A stretch of 5,569 nt of DNA from contig JAGALN010000087.1 in NCBI GenBank assembly GCA_017625185.1, positions 1 through 5,569 of the forward strand, in the 5' to 3' direction. Each line of letters opens with the position of its first letter. Position 1 is the first letter of the stretch. Under the pieces are notes generated by a model, which saw only the letters and a program-made list of their open reading frames with translations, was not told the origin of the DNA and did no database searches. Position numbers and translations under genes: made by a program. Shown in pieces: positions 1 through 5,569 of this stretch. This DNA is from Clostridia bacterium (GTDB taxonomy: Bacteria > Bacillota > Clostridia > Monoglobales > Monoglobaceae).

Positions 1-1
1 A

Positions 2-1258
2 TTGGCACCCTATTGCGAAATGAATATTGATGTGGCAACCGCTGTTGAGGAAACCGTAGATATCCTGAAAGCAGAACAGAGAGAGGATGGATTGATTGAT
101 GGCTTTGAGGGTTACGAGCCGGCATCTACCGGACTTGCCCTTTGTGCACTATCTGCCTTGGGTATCGATGGAAAAGCCGTGATCAACGGCGAAAAAAATA
201 TGATTGACGGATTACTCTCTACCGTCAATGATGCCCAGAACGGATTCCCCAACGCCTTTGCCACCGAGCAGGGCTTCCGTGGGCTCTTGGCGTGGCGGCT
301 TTTGGCAGAGGGAACGGGAAAGCCCATGTACGATTTCTCTGACTATGCCATGAACGAGGCAAACGTCACCGGAGCAAAACTCTGCCCGGTGGTTTTTGAT
401 GTCAATGCAAGCAATGCCATTGTCGCCATTGAGGGCAAAACAGAAATTGCCGACAATGCCTTTGACCTGGCGGCAGGCACCTATTCCTATACCGTATCCG
501 CATCGGGGTATGGCACGGTAACCGGCACGGTAACTGTATCTGCGGAGGAAGAGGCAACCCGTGCTCTCAAAAAGGTAACGGTGAATCTCAACAAGACTCA
601 GGGAGTTGTAGGAGGACTTCCTTCCGGTCCTTCCGGCGGAATCACGGGTGGAACACCCCAAAGCGGCGGTGTTGTAGCTGGCGAAAATGCGCCTGCCAAA
701 ATGGTGCTGACGGGGAACACCTTTGTTGATGTAAAAGAAACAGACTGGTACTTTGGGGCAGTTAAGTATGTGTATGAAAACAGCCTCTTCCAAGGCACCG
801 GCAATGGCTTTGAACCGGACACGCCCATGTCAAGAGCTATGCTGGTTACCGTTTTACACCGGTTTGCAGACCCTGCAGAAATTGCGGCTGAGAATCCTTT
901 TACAGACGTTCCCGAGAACGAGTGGTATACTGACAGTGTCAAGTGGGCGGCAAAAAACAACATTGTGAGCGGTGTTTCAGAAACGGCGTTTGATCCGGAT
1001 TCCGGCATTACCAGGGAACAATTGGCGCTGATTTTGTACCGGTATGCGATACTTTGCGGCTATGATGTTGCAGGTGATGAACTTGCTGGGTATCAGGATG
1101 CAGAGAATATTTCTGACTACGCAGTAAATGCCGTCCGGTATGCCGTGGCAAAGGGTATCCTCGCTGGCAAGAAGGAAACCGTCCTTGCGCCTCAGGACGG
1201 TGCAACCAGAGCCGAGGTTGCCACCATGCTGATGAGGTTTTCCTCTGTTGCCAAATAA
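2..1258 (+). CDS. SLH-domain surface protein with alpha/alpha-toroid and PEGA-like domains (5' partial)
   Basis: This is probably a cell-wall-anchored exported protein. The frame is already open at the left edge and no signal peptide is visible, so the true start lies upstream; numbering here counts from base 2. Residues about 5-115 resemble prenyltransferase/squalene-cyclase-type alpha/alpha-toroid repeats, with 'EQREDGLIDGFEGYEPAST' followed by an Ala/Leu-rich helix, then a second 'GFPNAFATEQGFRGLLAWRLL' type unit. Residues about 128-197 form a Thr/Val-rich PEGA-like beta domain ('AAGTYSYTVSASGYGTVTG'). Residues 198-232 are a Gly/Ser/Pro linker. Three SLH domains follow at about 239-290, 299-352 and 363-414, with binding motifs SRAM (277-280), TREQ (337-340) and canonical TRAE (402-405). 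SLH triplets of this kind bind pyruvylated secondary cell-wall polymer. The gene ends in TAA, 6 bases before a DUF4430 gene, so the two are probably co-expressed. By analogy with transcobalamin the toroid could bind a ligand, but that is inference. The SLH assignment is firm and the toroid assignment moderate. Confidence 0.9.
   Translation: MAPYCEMNIDVATAVEETVDILKAEQREDGLIDGFEGYEPASTGLALCALSALGIDGKAVINGEKNMIDGLLSTVNDAQNGFPNAFATEQGFRGLLAWRLLAEGTGKPMYDFSDYAMNEANVTGAKLCPVVFDVNASNAIVAIEGKTEIADNAFDLAAGTYSYTVSASGYGTVTGTVTVSAEEEATRALKKVTVNLNKTQGVVGGLPSGPSGGITGGTPQSGGVVAGENAPAKMVLTGNTFVDVKETDWYFGAVKYVYENSLFQGTGNGFEPDTPMSRAMLVTVLHRFADPAEIAAENPFTDVPENEWYTDSVKWAAKNNIVSGVSETAFDPDSGITREQLALILYRYAILCGYDVAGDELAGYQDAENISDYAVNAVRYAVAKGILAGKKETVLAPQDGATRAEVATMLMRFSSVAK
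512..535 (+). repeat. 12-base in-frame tandem duplication (two copies)
   Basis: GGCACGGTAACC (512-523) is followed directly by GGCACGGTAACT (524-535), with one mismatch in the last base. The unit is four codons long and gives the repeated peptide GTVT-GTVT (residues 171-178) inside the PEGA-like beta domain. The repeat keeps the frame and probably lengthens a strand or loop. It could be a small slippage duplication. Confidence 0.75.
716..1243 (+). other. Three SLH domains (wall anchor) of the upstream protein
   Basis: Three consecutive SLH modules span roughly 716-871, 896-1057 and 1088-1243. The first two open with a 'F(V/T)DV...E..WY' signature and continue through an 'AVKYVYENSLFQG' or 'SVKWAAKNNIVSG' helix to '(E/D)PD...(S/T)R...L' and a closing hydrophobic/Arg helix. 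The third is more divergent at its start (GYQDAENISDYA) but has the best TRAE motif. Known role of the family: non-covalent attachment to pyruvylated cell-wall polysaccharide. Confidence 0.9.
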
Positions 1259-1264
1259 GCGAAG

Positions 1265-1918
1265 ATGAAAAAATATAAAAAGAGAATTATATTAGGGGTT
1301 CTTGTTCTTCTGGCATTGGTCGCCGTCTGCTTTTGGAGTGGTAACTGCCCCGAACCTGCTCCGGTGGAAACCGTATTAGATGTGGTAAAAACGGACAAAT
1401 CGTCAACATCTACAGAATCCCCAAAAGCAACAGAAGAGCCGGAGCGGGAGCCATCCCAAGAGGAACCGGAGAAAACAGAAAGCCTGGTTATAACCCAGCC
1501 ACCCATACCAACCGAGGAAGCATTAGAGCCAACCGGAACGCCCAGGTGTACCCTGACGGTGCGGTGCGATGACGTGTTTCAAAATTTGGAAAACCTTGCC
1601 GAGGGCAAGGAAACCATTCTCCCCCAAAACGGCATCCTTTATCCGGAACAGACAGTGGAGTTTTCCCAGGGGGAAAGTGTCTTTGATGTTCTTTGTCGGG
1701 AGATGCGAAAGAACAATATCCATTTTGAATTCGTGAAGACACCTATGTACAATTCGGTCTACATCGAGGGAATCGGGAATCTTTATGAATTTGATTGCGG
1801 TGATACCTCTGGTTGGATGTATCGGGTAAATGGAGAAAAGCCGAACTATGGATGTTCCCAATACCTGCTGAAAGAGGGCGACCACATTGTTTTTTATTAT
1901 AGCTGCAGTCTGTCCTAG
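1265..1918 (+). CDS. Secreted or membrane-anchored DUF4430 (transcobalamin C-terminal-like) protein
   Basis: A 217-residue protein. Residues 1-10 are strongly basic (MKKYKKR) and residues 8-24 are hydrophobic, giving a signal peptide or N-terminal membrane anchor. A cysteine at 22 follows LVAV, which is not a clean lipobox. Residues about 29-93 are a Pro/Glu/Thr/Ser-rich spacer suited to crossing the cell wall. Residues about 94-217 form a DUF4430 domain, including 'GESVFDVLCREM' (136-147) and the diagnostic 'DTSGWMYRVNGEKPNYG' (180-196), ending in a beta strand 'EGDHIVFYYS'. DUF4430 is related to the C-terminal beta domain of intrinsic factor/transcobalamin. ATG 1265 lies 6 bases after the upstream TAA with no good Shine-Dalgarno (only GCGAAG), so translation is probably coupled to the SLH gene. 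The domain has six cysteines (95, 101, 144, 178, 197, 214). Ligand unknown; cobamide binding together with the upstream toroid is a hypothesis. Confidence 0.87.
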   Translation: MKKYKKRIILGVLVLLALVAVCFWSGNCPEPAPVETVLDVVKTDKSSTSTESPKATEEPEREPSQEEPEKTESLVITQPPIPTEEALEPTGTPRCTLTVRCDDVFQNLENLAEGKETILPQNGILYPEQTVEFSQGESVFDVLCREMRKNNIHFEFVKTPMYNSVYIEGIGNLYEFDCGDTSGWMYRVNGEKPNYGCSQYLLKEGDHIVFYYSCSLS

Positions 1919-1923
1919 GAAGA

Positions 1924-1956
1924 AAGAGCACACCGGGATTTTTCCGGTGTGCTTTT
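1924..1956 (+). terminator. Intrinsic terminator after the DUF4430 gene
   Basis: AGCACACCGG (1927-1936) pairs perfectly with CCGGTGTGCT (1944-1953) around the 7-base loop GATTTTT. The last stem T begins a TTTT run ending at 1956, and AAAG upstream (1923-1926) could extend pairing. It lies just after the TAG at 1916-1918. This is a strong Rho-independent terminator closing the surface-protein unit. Confidence 0.92.
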
Positions 1957-1998
1957 GCGAAAAAGCGAAATTCTTGGTGGAAAAAAGCAAAATTTGTC

Positions 1999-2027
1999 TT
2001 GCAGGAACGAACTGCTTATGTTATGAT
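1999..2027 (+). promoter_or_regulatory. Putative extended -10 sigma-A promoter for the acyl-CoA synthetase gene
   Basis: TATGAT at 2022-2027 matches the -10 consensus at 5 of 6 bases and is preceded directly by TGT (2019-2021), the extended -10 element. A weak -35 (TTGCAG, 1999-2004) sits 17 bases upstream. An alternative pairing is TTGTCT (1994-1999) with TATGTT (2017-2022). Position between a terminator and a strong RBS supports a promoter here. Inferred from consensus only. Confidence 0.45.
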
Positions 2028-2091
2028 AAAAAGAAGAATAAGATAGAGTGTGACAACCACGGCAGGGAACAGAGAAATCATTTTGAAAACC

Positions 2092-2097
2092 GGGAGG
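2092..2097 (+). promoter_or_regulatory. Ribosome binding site deciding the ATG 2103 start
   Basis: GGGAGG lies 5 bases before ATG 2103. The frame stays open upstream to 1887, but that would cross the terminator hairpin and the end of the DUF4430 gene. This RBS together with the family-like N-terminus (MKKAKYDYKSTHKK) fixes the start at 2103. Confidence 0.85.
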
Positions 2098-2102
2098 ATA
2101 TT

Positions 2103-3803
2103 ATGAAAAAAGCCAAGTATGATTACAAGTCTACCCACAAGAAATTCGATACCATCAAAGAGATGGTGAAGATGGCAGCAGAAGATGCAGGGGATAAGGT
2201 CGGGTTTAAGTTTCGGGAAAATGGAGAAATTCGGGATGTGACCTATCAGGAATTTCGGGATACCACATTGTACATAGGAACCGCCCTTTATGATATGGGC
2301 CTTGCCGACAAGCATATTGCCATGGTGGGCGAGAATAGCTATAACTGGATTTGTGTTTATCTAACTGCACTCCAGAGTGCTGGTGTTTACGTTCCGGTGG
2401 ATAAGGAGTTGCCTCCCGAACAGATGATTTTTGTTCTGCGGGAAAGCGATGCGGAGGTTCTTTTCTATACCAAGAAGTATGAGGAATTCATTCGTAACTA
2501 TAAGCAGGAGTTCCCCAAGATTACTACCTTTATCGCTATCGACGGGGAAGAGGATACCGAAACCGCCTACTCCTACAAAAAGCTCATCGAAAAGGGTAAG
2601 GCGTTATATGAAGCCGGGGAGCGGGGTTTTGAGAACATCGAAAAGGATCCCATGGAGATGCGGATGCTGGTGTATACCTCCGGTACCACCGGTGTTGCCA
2701 AGGGGGTTATGCTCAGTGAACATAACCTGGCAAGCAGTGTCTATTACGGCTTGCAGGTTTCCACCATCTATGACAGAGGTCTGTCTGTACTTCCTTATCA
2801 CCACACCTACGAGGCTGTTCCTGGAATTCTGGTTTCTATCCATTATCATGCAACCCTTTGTATCAATGAAAACTTAAAGACCGTTCTTAAAAACATGACC
2901 GTATATCAGCCGGAGCATATCTATCTGGTTCCTGCCTTTGTTGAAGTATTCTATAAGAAGATTTGGGCAAATGCCAAGAGTACCGGCAAGGAAAAAATCC
3001 TGAAAGTGATGATTAAGGTAAGCAACGCTCTCCGTAAGGTGGGTATTGATATTAGACGTCAGCTTTTTGGCTCGGTGCATGAGGCGTTCGGCGGAAAACT
3101 CAAGAAGATTGTCTGTGGCGGTGCACCGCTCCGTCGGGAACTGGGTGAATTCTTCGATTCCATCGGTATCAGCTTGACCAACGGCTATGGCATTACCGAG
3201 TGTTCCCCGTTGGTTAGTGTGAATCATGACACCTTTAACGACTGCACCACCGTAGGTCTGCCCTTGCCCTGTTGCGAACTCAAAATCGATGACCCGGCAG
3301 AGGACGGTACCGGCGAAATCTGCGTCAAGGGCGACGTGGTCATGATGGGTTATTACAAGCAGCCGGAGCTGACCAAAGAGGTTCTGGGAGAAGACGGCTG
3401 GTTCAAGACCGGGGACTACGGTAAGATTACCGAACTGGGTCAGCTTGCCATCACTTGACGGAAGAAGAACATTATTATCTTAGACAACGGCAAGAACATC
3501 TTCCCCGAGGAGATTGAAGAACATCTCATGAAGATTCCCTATATTGCAGAGGTTATCGTCTATGGCATGAAGAACGAAGCGGGTATTGAGTCCAAGCTTG
3601 CCTGCCAGGTATTCCTGTCGGAAGAAAAGCTGCAGGAAATGGGTATTGGAAACGGCGAAGAACAGGTAAAAAAGGACATTGCAGAGCTTTGTAACGAACT
3701 TGTTGTCTATAAGCGGGTAACCCATGTAGTGGTTCGGGATAAGGAGTTCGAAAAGACCACCACCAACAAAATCAAGAGAGATAAGATTGATACCTCTCTC
3801 TAA
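2103..3803 (+). pseudogene. AMP-forming long-chain acyl-CoA synthetase interrupted by an in-frame TGA
   Basis: The full frame encodes 566 codons, a normal length for this ANL-superfamily enzyme, which activates fatty acids with ATP and CoA to acyl-CoA in the cytoplasm or at the membrane face. Visible motifs: P-loop A3 YTSGTTGVAKG (191-201), HHTYE (233-237), A5 NGYGITECS (360-368), A7 WFKTGD (433-438), A8 'RKKNIIILDNGKNIFPEEIE' from residue 453, and A10 KTTTNKIKR with presumed catalytic Lys556. Codon 452 (3456-3458) is TGA where homologues carry the Gly of 'ITGRKK'. Termination there leaves 451 residues, essentially the N-terminal core without the mobile C-terminal domain, and so without the A10 lysine needed for adenylation. 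The downstream part stays in frame and looks undamaged, so the lesion is recent, a sequence error, or read through. TGA could arise from GGA by one G-to-T change. Chain-length preference cannot be told. It is a stand-alone gene with its own promoter and terminator. If called strictly, the CDS is 2103-3458. Confidence 0.88.
3456..3458 (+). other. In-frame TGA replacing the conserved A8/hinge glycine
   Basis: The sequence reads ...LAIT-TGA-RKKNIIIL..., in frame on both sides with no indel. The family has Gly before this Arg. The next base is C (TGAC), generally regarded as a weak termination context. No other in-frame TGA occurs in any convincing gene of the window. Confidence 0.95.
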
Positions 3804-3813
3804 ACTGAATATC

Positions 3814-3843
3814 AAAAGCGGTTTTCTCCGGAAAACCGTTTTT
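3814..3843 (+). terminator. Intrinsic terminator after the acyl-CoA synthetase gene
   Basis: CGGTTTTC (3819-3826) pairs with GAAAACCG (3831-3838) around the loop TCCG, a UNCG-type tetraloop closed by C-G, which is unusually stable. TTTTT follows at 3839-3843. AAAA at 3814-3817 upstream could pair with the T run, so it may also work in reverse. It begins 11 bases after the TAA at 3801-3803. Confidence 0.92.
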
Positions 3844-3901
3844 GGATAATAAAGATTATCCTGATGGGACATTTTGAGAAAAAAGAGGGCATTTGGCCGT
3901 A

Positions 3902-3930
3902 TGGTAAGGATGGGGGAAGTGTGTTATATT
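3902..3930 (+). promoter_or_regulatory. Putative extended -10 promoter for the aminotransferase gene
   Basis: TATATT at 3925-3930 matches the -10 consensus at 5 of 6 bases and is preceded by TGT (3922-3924), an extended -10. The -35 at 17-base spacing (TGGTAA, 3902-3907) is poor, as expected for extended -10 promoters. A start near 3937 would give a leader of about 30 bases. Inferred from consensus and position only. Confidence 0.45.
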
Positions 3931-3956
3931 TTCTGTAAAAAGAAAAATACAGAAAA

Positions 3957-3961
3957 AGGAG
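3957..3961 (+). promoter_or_regulatory. Ribosome binding site of the aminotransferase
   Basis: AGGAG lies 6 bases before ATG 3968 and 9 bases before the second ATG at 3971. Either could serve, and they differ by one Met. The out-of-frame ATG at 3964 is only 2 bases away and too close. Confidence 0.8.
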
Positions 3962-3967
3962 AAATGA

Positions 3968-5296
3968 ATGATGAACACACAAAAAACTCAAGCCTTATAT
4001 ACCCATGCAAAGAAGCATATTCCCGGCGGCGTGCAGCTGCTTTCCAAACGGCCGGAGCAGTTTGCTCCCAATGTATGGCCTGCATATGCAGTAAGTGCCA
4101 AGGGTTGTCAGGTAACCGACTTAGACGGGAATACTTACTATGACATGACCACCAACGGCATCGGTGCCTGCCTGCTTGGCTTTGCTGACCCGGATGTATC
4201 TGCTGCAGTGATTAAGAGAATCGAGAATGGCGCCATGTCTACCCTGAATGCCCCGGAGGAGGTTTATCTGGCAGATAAGCTATGCGAAATCCACCCCTGG
4301 GCAAGCCAGGTTCGTTTTGCAAGAACCGGCGGTGAGACCTGTGCGGTTGCAGTGCGGATTGCCAGAGCAACCACCGGAAGAAATCTGGTTGCCATCAGCG
4401 GCTACCACGGCTGGAGTGACTGGTATTTGGCGGCTAACCTTGCCAATGACCATTCTCTGGATGGGGATTTGCTTCCCGGGTTGAAGCCTGCCGGTGTACC
4501 CAAGCAGTTGACCGGAACGGCGTATACCTTTATCGGAAATGACAGAGCATCCTTTGATAAGCTGATTGCAGAACACGGCGATGAGCTTGCGTGTGTGATT
4601 ATGGAACCCATGCGAAACGAAGTGCCGAGTGATGGATATCTTGCTTACGTTAAGGAAACCCTCCATAAGAACGGTGCGCTTTTGATTTTTGACGAGATTA
4701 CCATTGGTTGGCGTTACTGCTTTGGTGGCAGCCATTTAAAGCTGGGCGTGAACCCGGATATGGCAGTTTTTGCAAAGGCGATGGGGAACGGTCATCCCAT
4801 CGGTGCGGTGATTGGAACTAAAGAAGCCATGGATATGGCACAGGAATCCTTCATTAGCAGTACCTACTGGACCGAGGCGGTTGGCCCTACTGCCGCACTA
4901 GCTACCATTGATAAGATGGAAAAAACTAAAGTTTGGGAGCATGCTGACAGAATTGGTGCAAGAGTGAAAAAGGATTGGGAAGAACTGGGAGAGAAGCATG
5001 GTCTGGATATCCACAGTAGCGGAATGAACTGTCTTGCTCACTTTGATTTTAGTGAATACAAGCTGGAGCTTAAAACCCTTTATACCGTCCTGATGCTGGA
5101 AGAAGGGTTCTTGGGCAATACCATGATGTACCCCACCTTGGCACACAACGACGAGGTTATGGACAAGTATAAAACTGCCATCGATAGCGTCTTTGGCAAG
5201 ATTGCCGATATCCTGAAAAAGGGCGGAAAGGAAGCGGTTCTGGAGGCATTAAATGGGGATGTTTGCCAAAGCGGTTTTGCCAGATTGCTGAAATAA
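3968..5296 (+). CDS. Class III PLP-dependent aminotransferase, glutamate-1-semialdehyde aminomutase-like
   Basis: A complete 442-residue fold-type I PLP enzyme, presumably cytoplasmic. Motifs: 'IPGGVQ' near the N-terminus (18-23), a PLP-phosphate region TGGET (120-124), the aromatic SGYHGW (144-149) that stacks on the cofactor, EP (213-214), FDE (241-243) with Asp242 contacting the pyridine nitrogen, and the Schiff-base Lys270 in FAKAMGNG (268-275). A second-subunit phosphate-binding Thr probably lies in SSTYWTE (297-303). Length and motifs fit the HemL/GSAM-like group. However, genuine HemL usually has an SGTEA-type motif where this protein has TGGET, and no tetrapyrrole genes are visible. 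A different amino-transfer substrate, such as a sugar or amino-acid semialdehyde, is therefore at least as likely. ATG 3968 or 3971 is supported by the AGGAG upstream. An AraC-type regulator starts 22 bases downstream with no terminator between, so it may be co-transcribed. Confidence 0.9.
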   Translation: MMNTQKTQALYTHAKKHIPGGVQLLSKRPEQFAPNVWPAYAVSAKGCQVTDLDGNTYYDMTTNGIGACLLGFADPDVSAAVIKRIENGAMSTLNAPEEVYLADKLCEIHPWASQVRFARTGGETCAVAVRIARATTGRNLVAISGYHGWSDWYLAANLANDHSLDGDLLPGLKPAGVPKQLTGTAYTFIGNDRASFDKLIAEHGDELACVIMEPMRNEVPSDGYLAYVKETLHKNGALLIFDEITIGWRYCFGGSHLKLGVNPDMAVFAKAMGNGHPIGAVIGTKEAMDMAQESFISSTYWTEAVGPTAALATIDKMEKTKVWEHADRIGARVKKDWEELGEKHGLDIHSSGMNCLAHFDFSEYKLELKTLYTVLMLEEGFLGNTMMYPTLAHNDEVMDKYKTAIDSVFGKIADILKKGGKEAVLEALNGDVCQSGFARLLK

Positions 5297-5306
5297 ACAA
5301 AAAAAC

Positions 5307-5311
5307 GGAAG
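5307..5311 (+). promoter_or_regulatory. Ribosome binding site favouring the GTG 5319 start
   Basis: GGAAG lies 7 bases before GTG 5319. The in-frame ATG at 5334 has no comparable RBS at good spacing (this one would be 22 bases away), so the GTG start is preferred. Confidence 0.5.
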
Positions 5312-5318
5312 TGGTTTT

Positions 5319-5569
5319 GTGGATGCAACAGAAATGAGGTTTGGCGATTGCCGATGTTCCCTTGAGGCGGACATGCAGAATCTTGACAGGTATACCCTTT
5401 GTGATGCCAACCGGCATTGCAATGCCTGCTATGAACTGCATATTTGTCTCAAAGGAACCTGCGTCATGGGAATTGATGAAAAATCCTATTTTCTCATGGA
5501 GCGAGATGCCGTTTTGATTGCTCCGGGGAAGTATCATTGTCTGAAAGAGGAAAACGAGAAGCATGCTCA
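5319..5569 (+). CDS. AraC-family transcriptional regulator, N-terminal cupin sensor (3' partial)
   Basis: The frame opens at GTG 5319 (alternative ATG 5334) and runs off the right edge after 83 complete codons. Residues 33-74 read as the first strands of an AraC-type cupin arm, with 'YELHICLKGTCVMGIDEKSYFLMERDAVLIAPGKYHC' matching the usual pattern 'YEL..IL.G...I....Y.L..GD..LI.P...H'. These domains bind a small ligand and control the C-terminal DNA-binding HTH, which lies outside the window. The visible part has eight cysteines (11, 13, 28, 34, 37, 43, 48, 74), unusual for the family. It starts 22 bases after the aminotransferase with no terminator, suggesting an operon and possible control of a sugar or metabolite pathway. 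The family call rests on the sensor domain only; a plain cupin protein cannot be excluded. Confidence 0.75.
   Translation, partial: MDATEMRFGDCRCSLEADMQNLDRYTLCDANRHCNACYELHICLKGTCVMGIDEKSYFLMERDAVLIAPGKYHCLKEENEKHA

Noticed and set aside
212..793. Long minus-strand open frame opposite the SLH gene, and other antisense frames
   Set aside because: They mirror well-supported + strand genes, have no RBS or domain signature, and read as shadow sequence.
1265..1330. Lipoprotein signal peptide with Cys22 in the DUF4430 protein
   Set aside because: The residues before Cys22 are LVAV, with Val at -1 where Gly, Ala or Ser is expected. An uncleaved anchor or ordinary signal peptide fits better.
2001..2015. 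GCAG...CTGC inverted repeat as an operator in the acyl-CoA synthetase promoter
   Set aside because: Only 4 bases per arm, matching no regulator site I recognise; expected by chance.
1887..2102. N-terminal extension of the acyl-CoA synthetase from ATG 1887
   Set aside because: It overlaps the end of the DUF4430 gene, crosses the terminator hairpin, reads as low-complexity residues and is superseded by a strong RBS at 2092-2097.
3456..3458. UGA read as glycine, as in genetic code 25 (Gracilibacteria/SR1)
   Set aside because: The Gly position is striking, but this is the only in-frame TGA among about 1,700 codons, while glycine is otherwise encoded abundantly by GGN. SLH/DUF4430 content also fits Clostridia. 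Kept only as a low-probability option.
3456..3504. Selenocysteine insertion with a downstream SECIS
   Set aside because: A 6-base pairing exists between GGAAGA (3460-3465) and TCTTCC (3499-3504), but the 33-base interior has no convincing stem or apical loop. The position is a hinge glycine, not a redox site.
3528..3803. Separate small gene starting at ATG 3528
   Set aside because: It is the in-frame C-terminal domain of the acyl-CoA synthetase. The nearest GAGGAG is 15 bases upstream, too far for good initiation.
3874..4143. Small + strand reading frame of 89 codons
   Set aside because: It overlaps the well-supported aminotransferase in another frame, has no RBS at its TTG start, and shows no recognisable domain.
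5302..5318. Hairpin AAAAC/GTTTT between the aminotransferase and the AraC-type gene
   Set aside because: Only 5 mostly A-T pairs with a 7-base loop and no T tract after it; too weak for a terminator.

Overview
The window looks like chromosomal DNA from a Gram-positive Clostridia-type bacterium (Firmicutes), plausibly a gut anaerobe. The evidence is three S-layer homology (SLH) domains, a DUF4430 surface protein, strong purine-rich ribosome binding sites, compact intergenic gaps and intrinsic terminators. All convincing genes lie on the + strand, and no RNA genes, insertion sequences or CRISPR arrays were seen.

Region 1 (1-1956) is a cell-surface pair. A protein open at the left edge has an alpha/alpha-toroid segment, a PEGA-like beta domain, a Gly/Ser/Pro linker and three SLH domains. 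Six bases later comes a membrane-anchored or secreted DUF4430 protein. Toroid plus DUF4430 is the two-domain plan of transcobalamin/intrinsic factor, here on two adjacent genes. A strong terminator at 1924-1956 closes the unit.

Region 2 (about 1999-3843) is a single-gene unit for an AMP-forming long-chain acyl-CoA synthetase of the ANL superfamily. It has its own putative extended -10 promoter, a strong RBS and a terminator with a UNCG-type tetraloop. The reading frame is complete except for one in-frame TGA at 3456-3458, exactly where the family has the near-invariant Gly of the 'ITGRKK' hinge motif. The remaining C-terminal domain, including the A10 lysine, continues in the same frame to a normal TAA. 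A GGA-to-TGA point mutation (true nonsense or sequence error) is the simplest reading. Recoding is possible but poorly supported, because this is the only internal stop in about 1,700 codons of convincing reading frame.

Region 3 (about 3902-5569) starts a new unit: a class III PLP-dependent aminotransferase related to glutamate-1-semialdehyde aminomutase, followed after 22 bases by the start of an AraC-type regulator whose cupin-like sensor domain runs off the right edge. The regulator is not preceded by a terminator, so the two genes are probably co-transcribed. The window does not reveal the aminotransferase substrate.

The three regions look like three separate transcription units with no obvious shared pathway. 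Nothing here proves a new system. The points most worth a second look are the in-frame TGA and the split transcobalamin-like pair.
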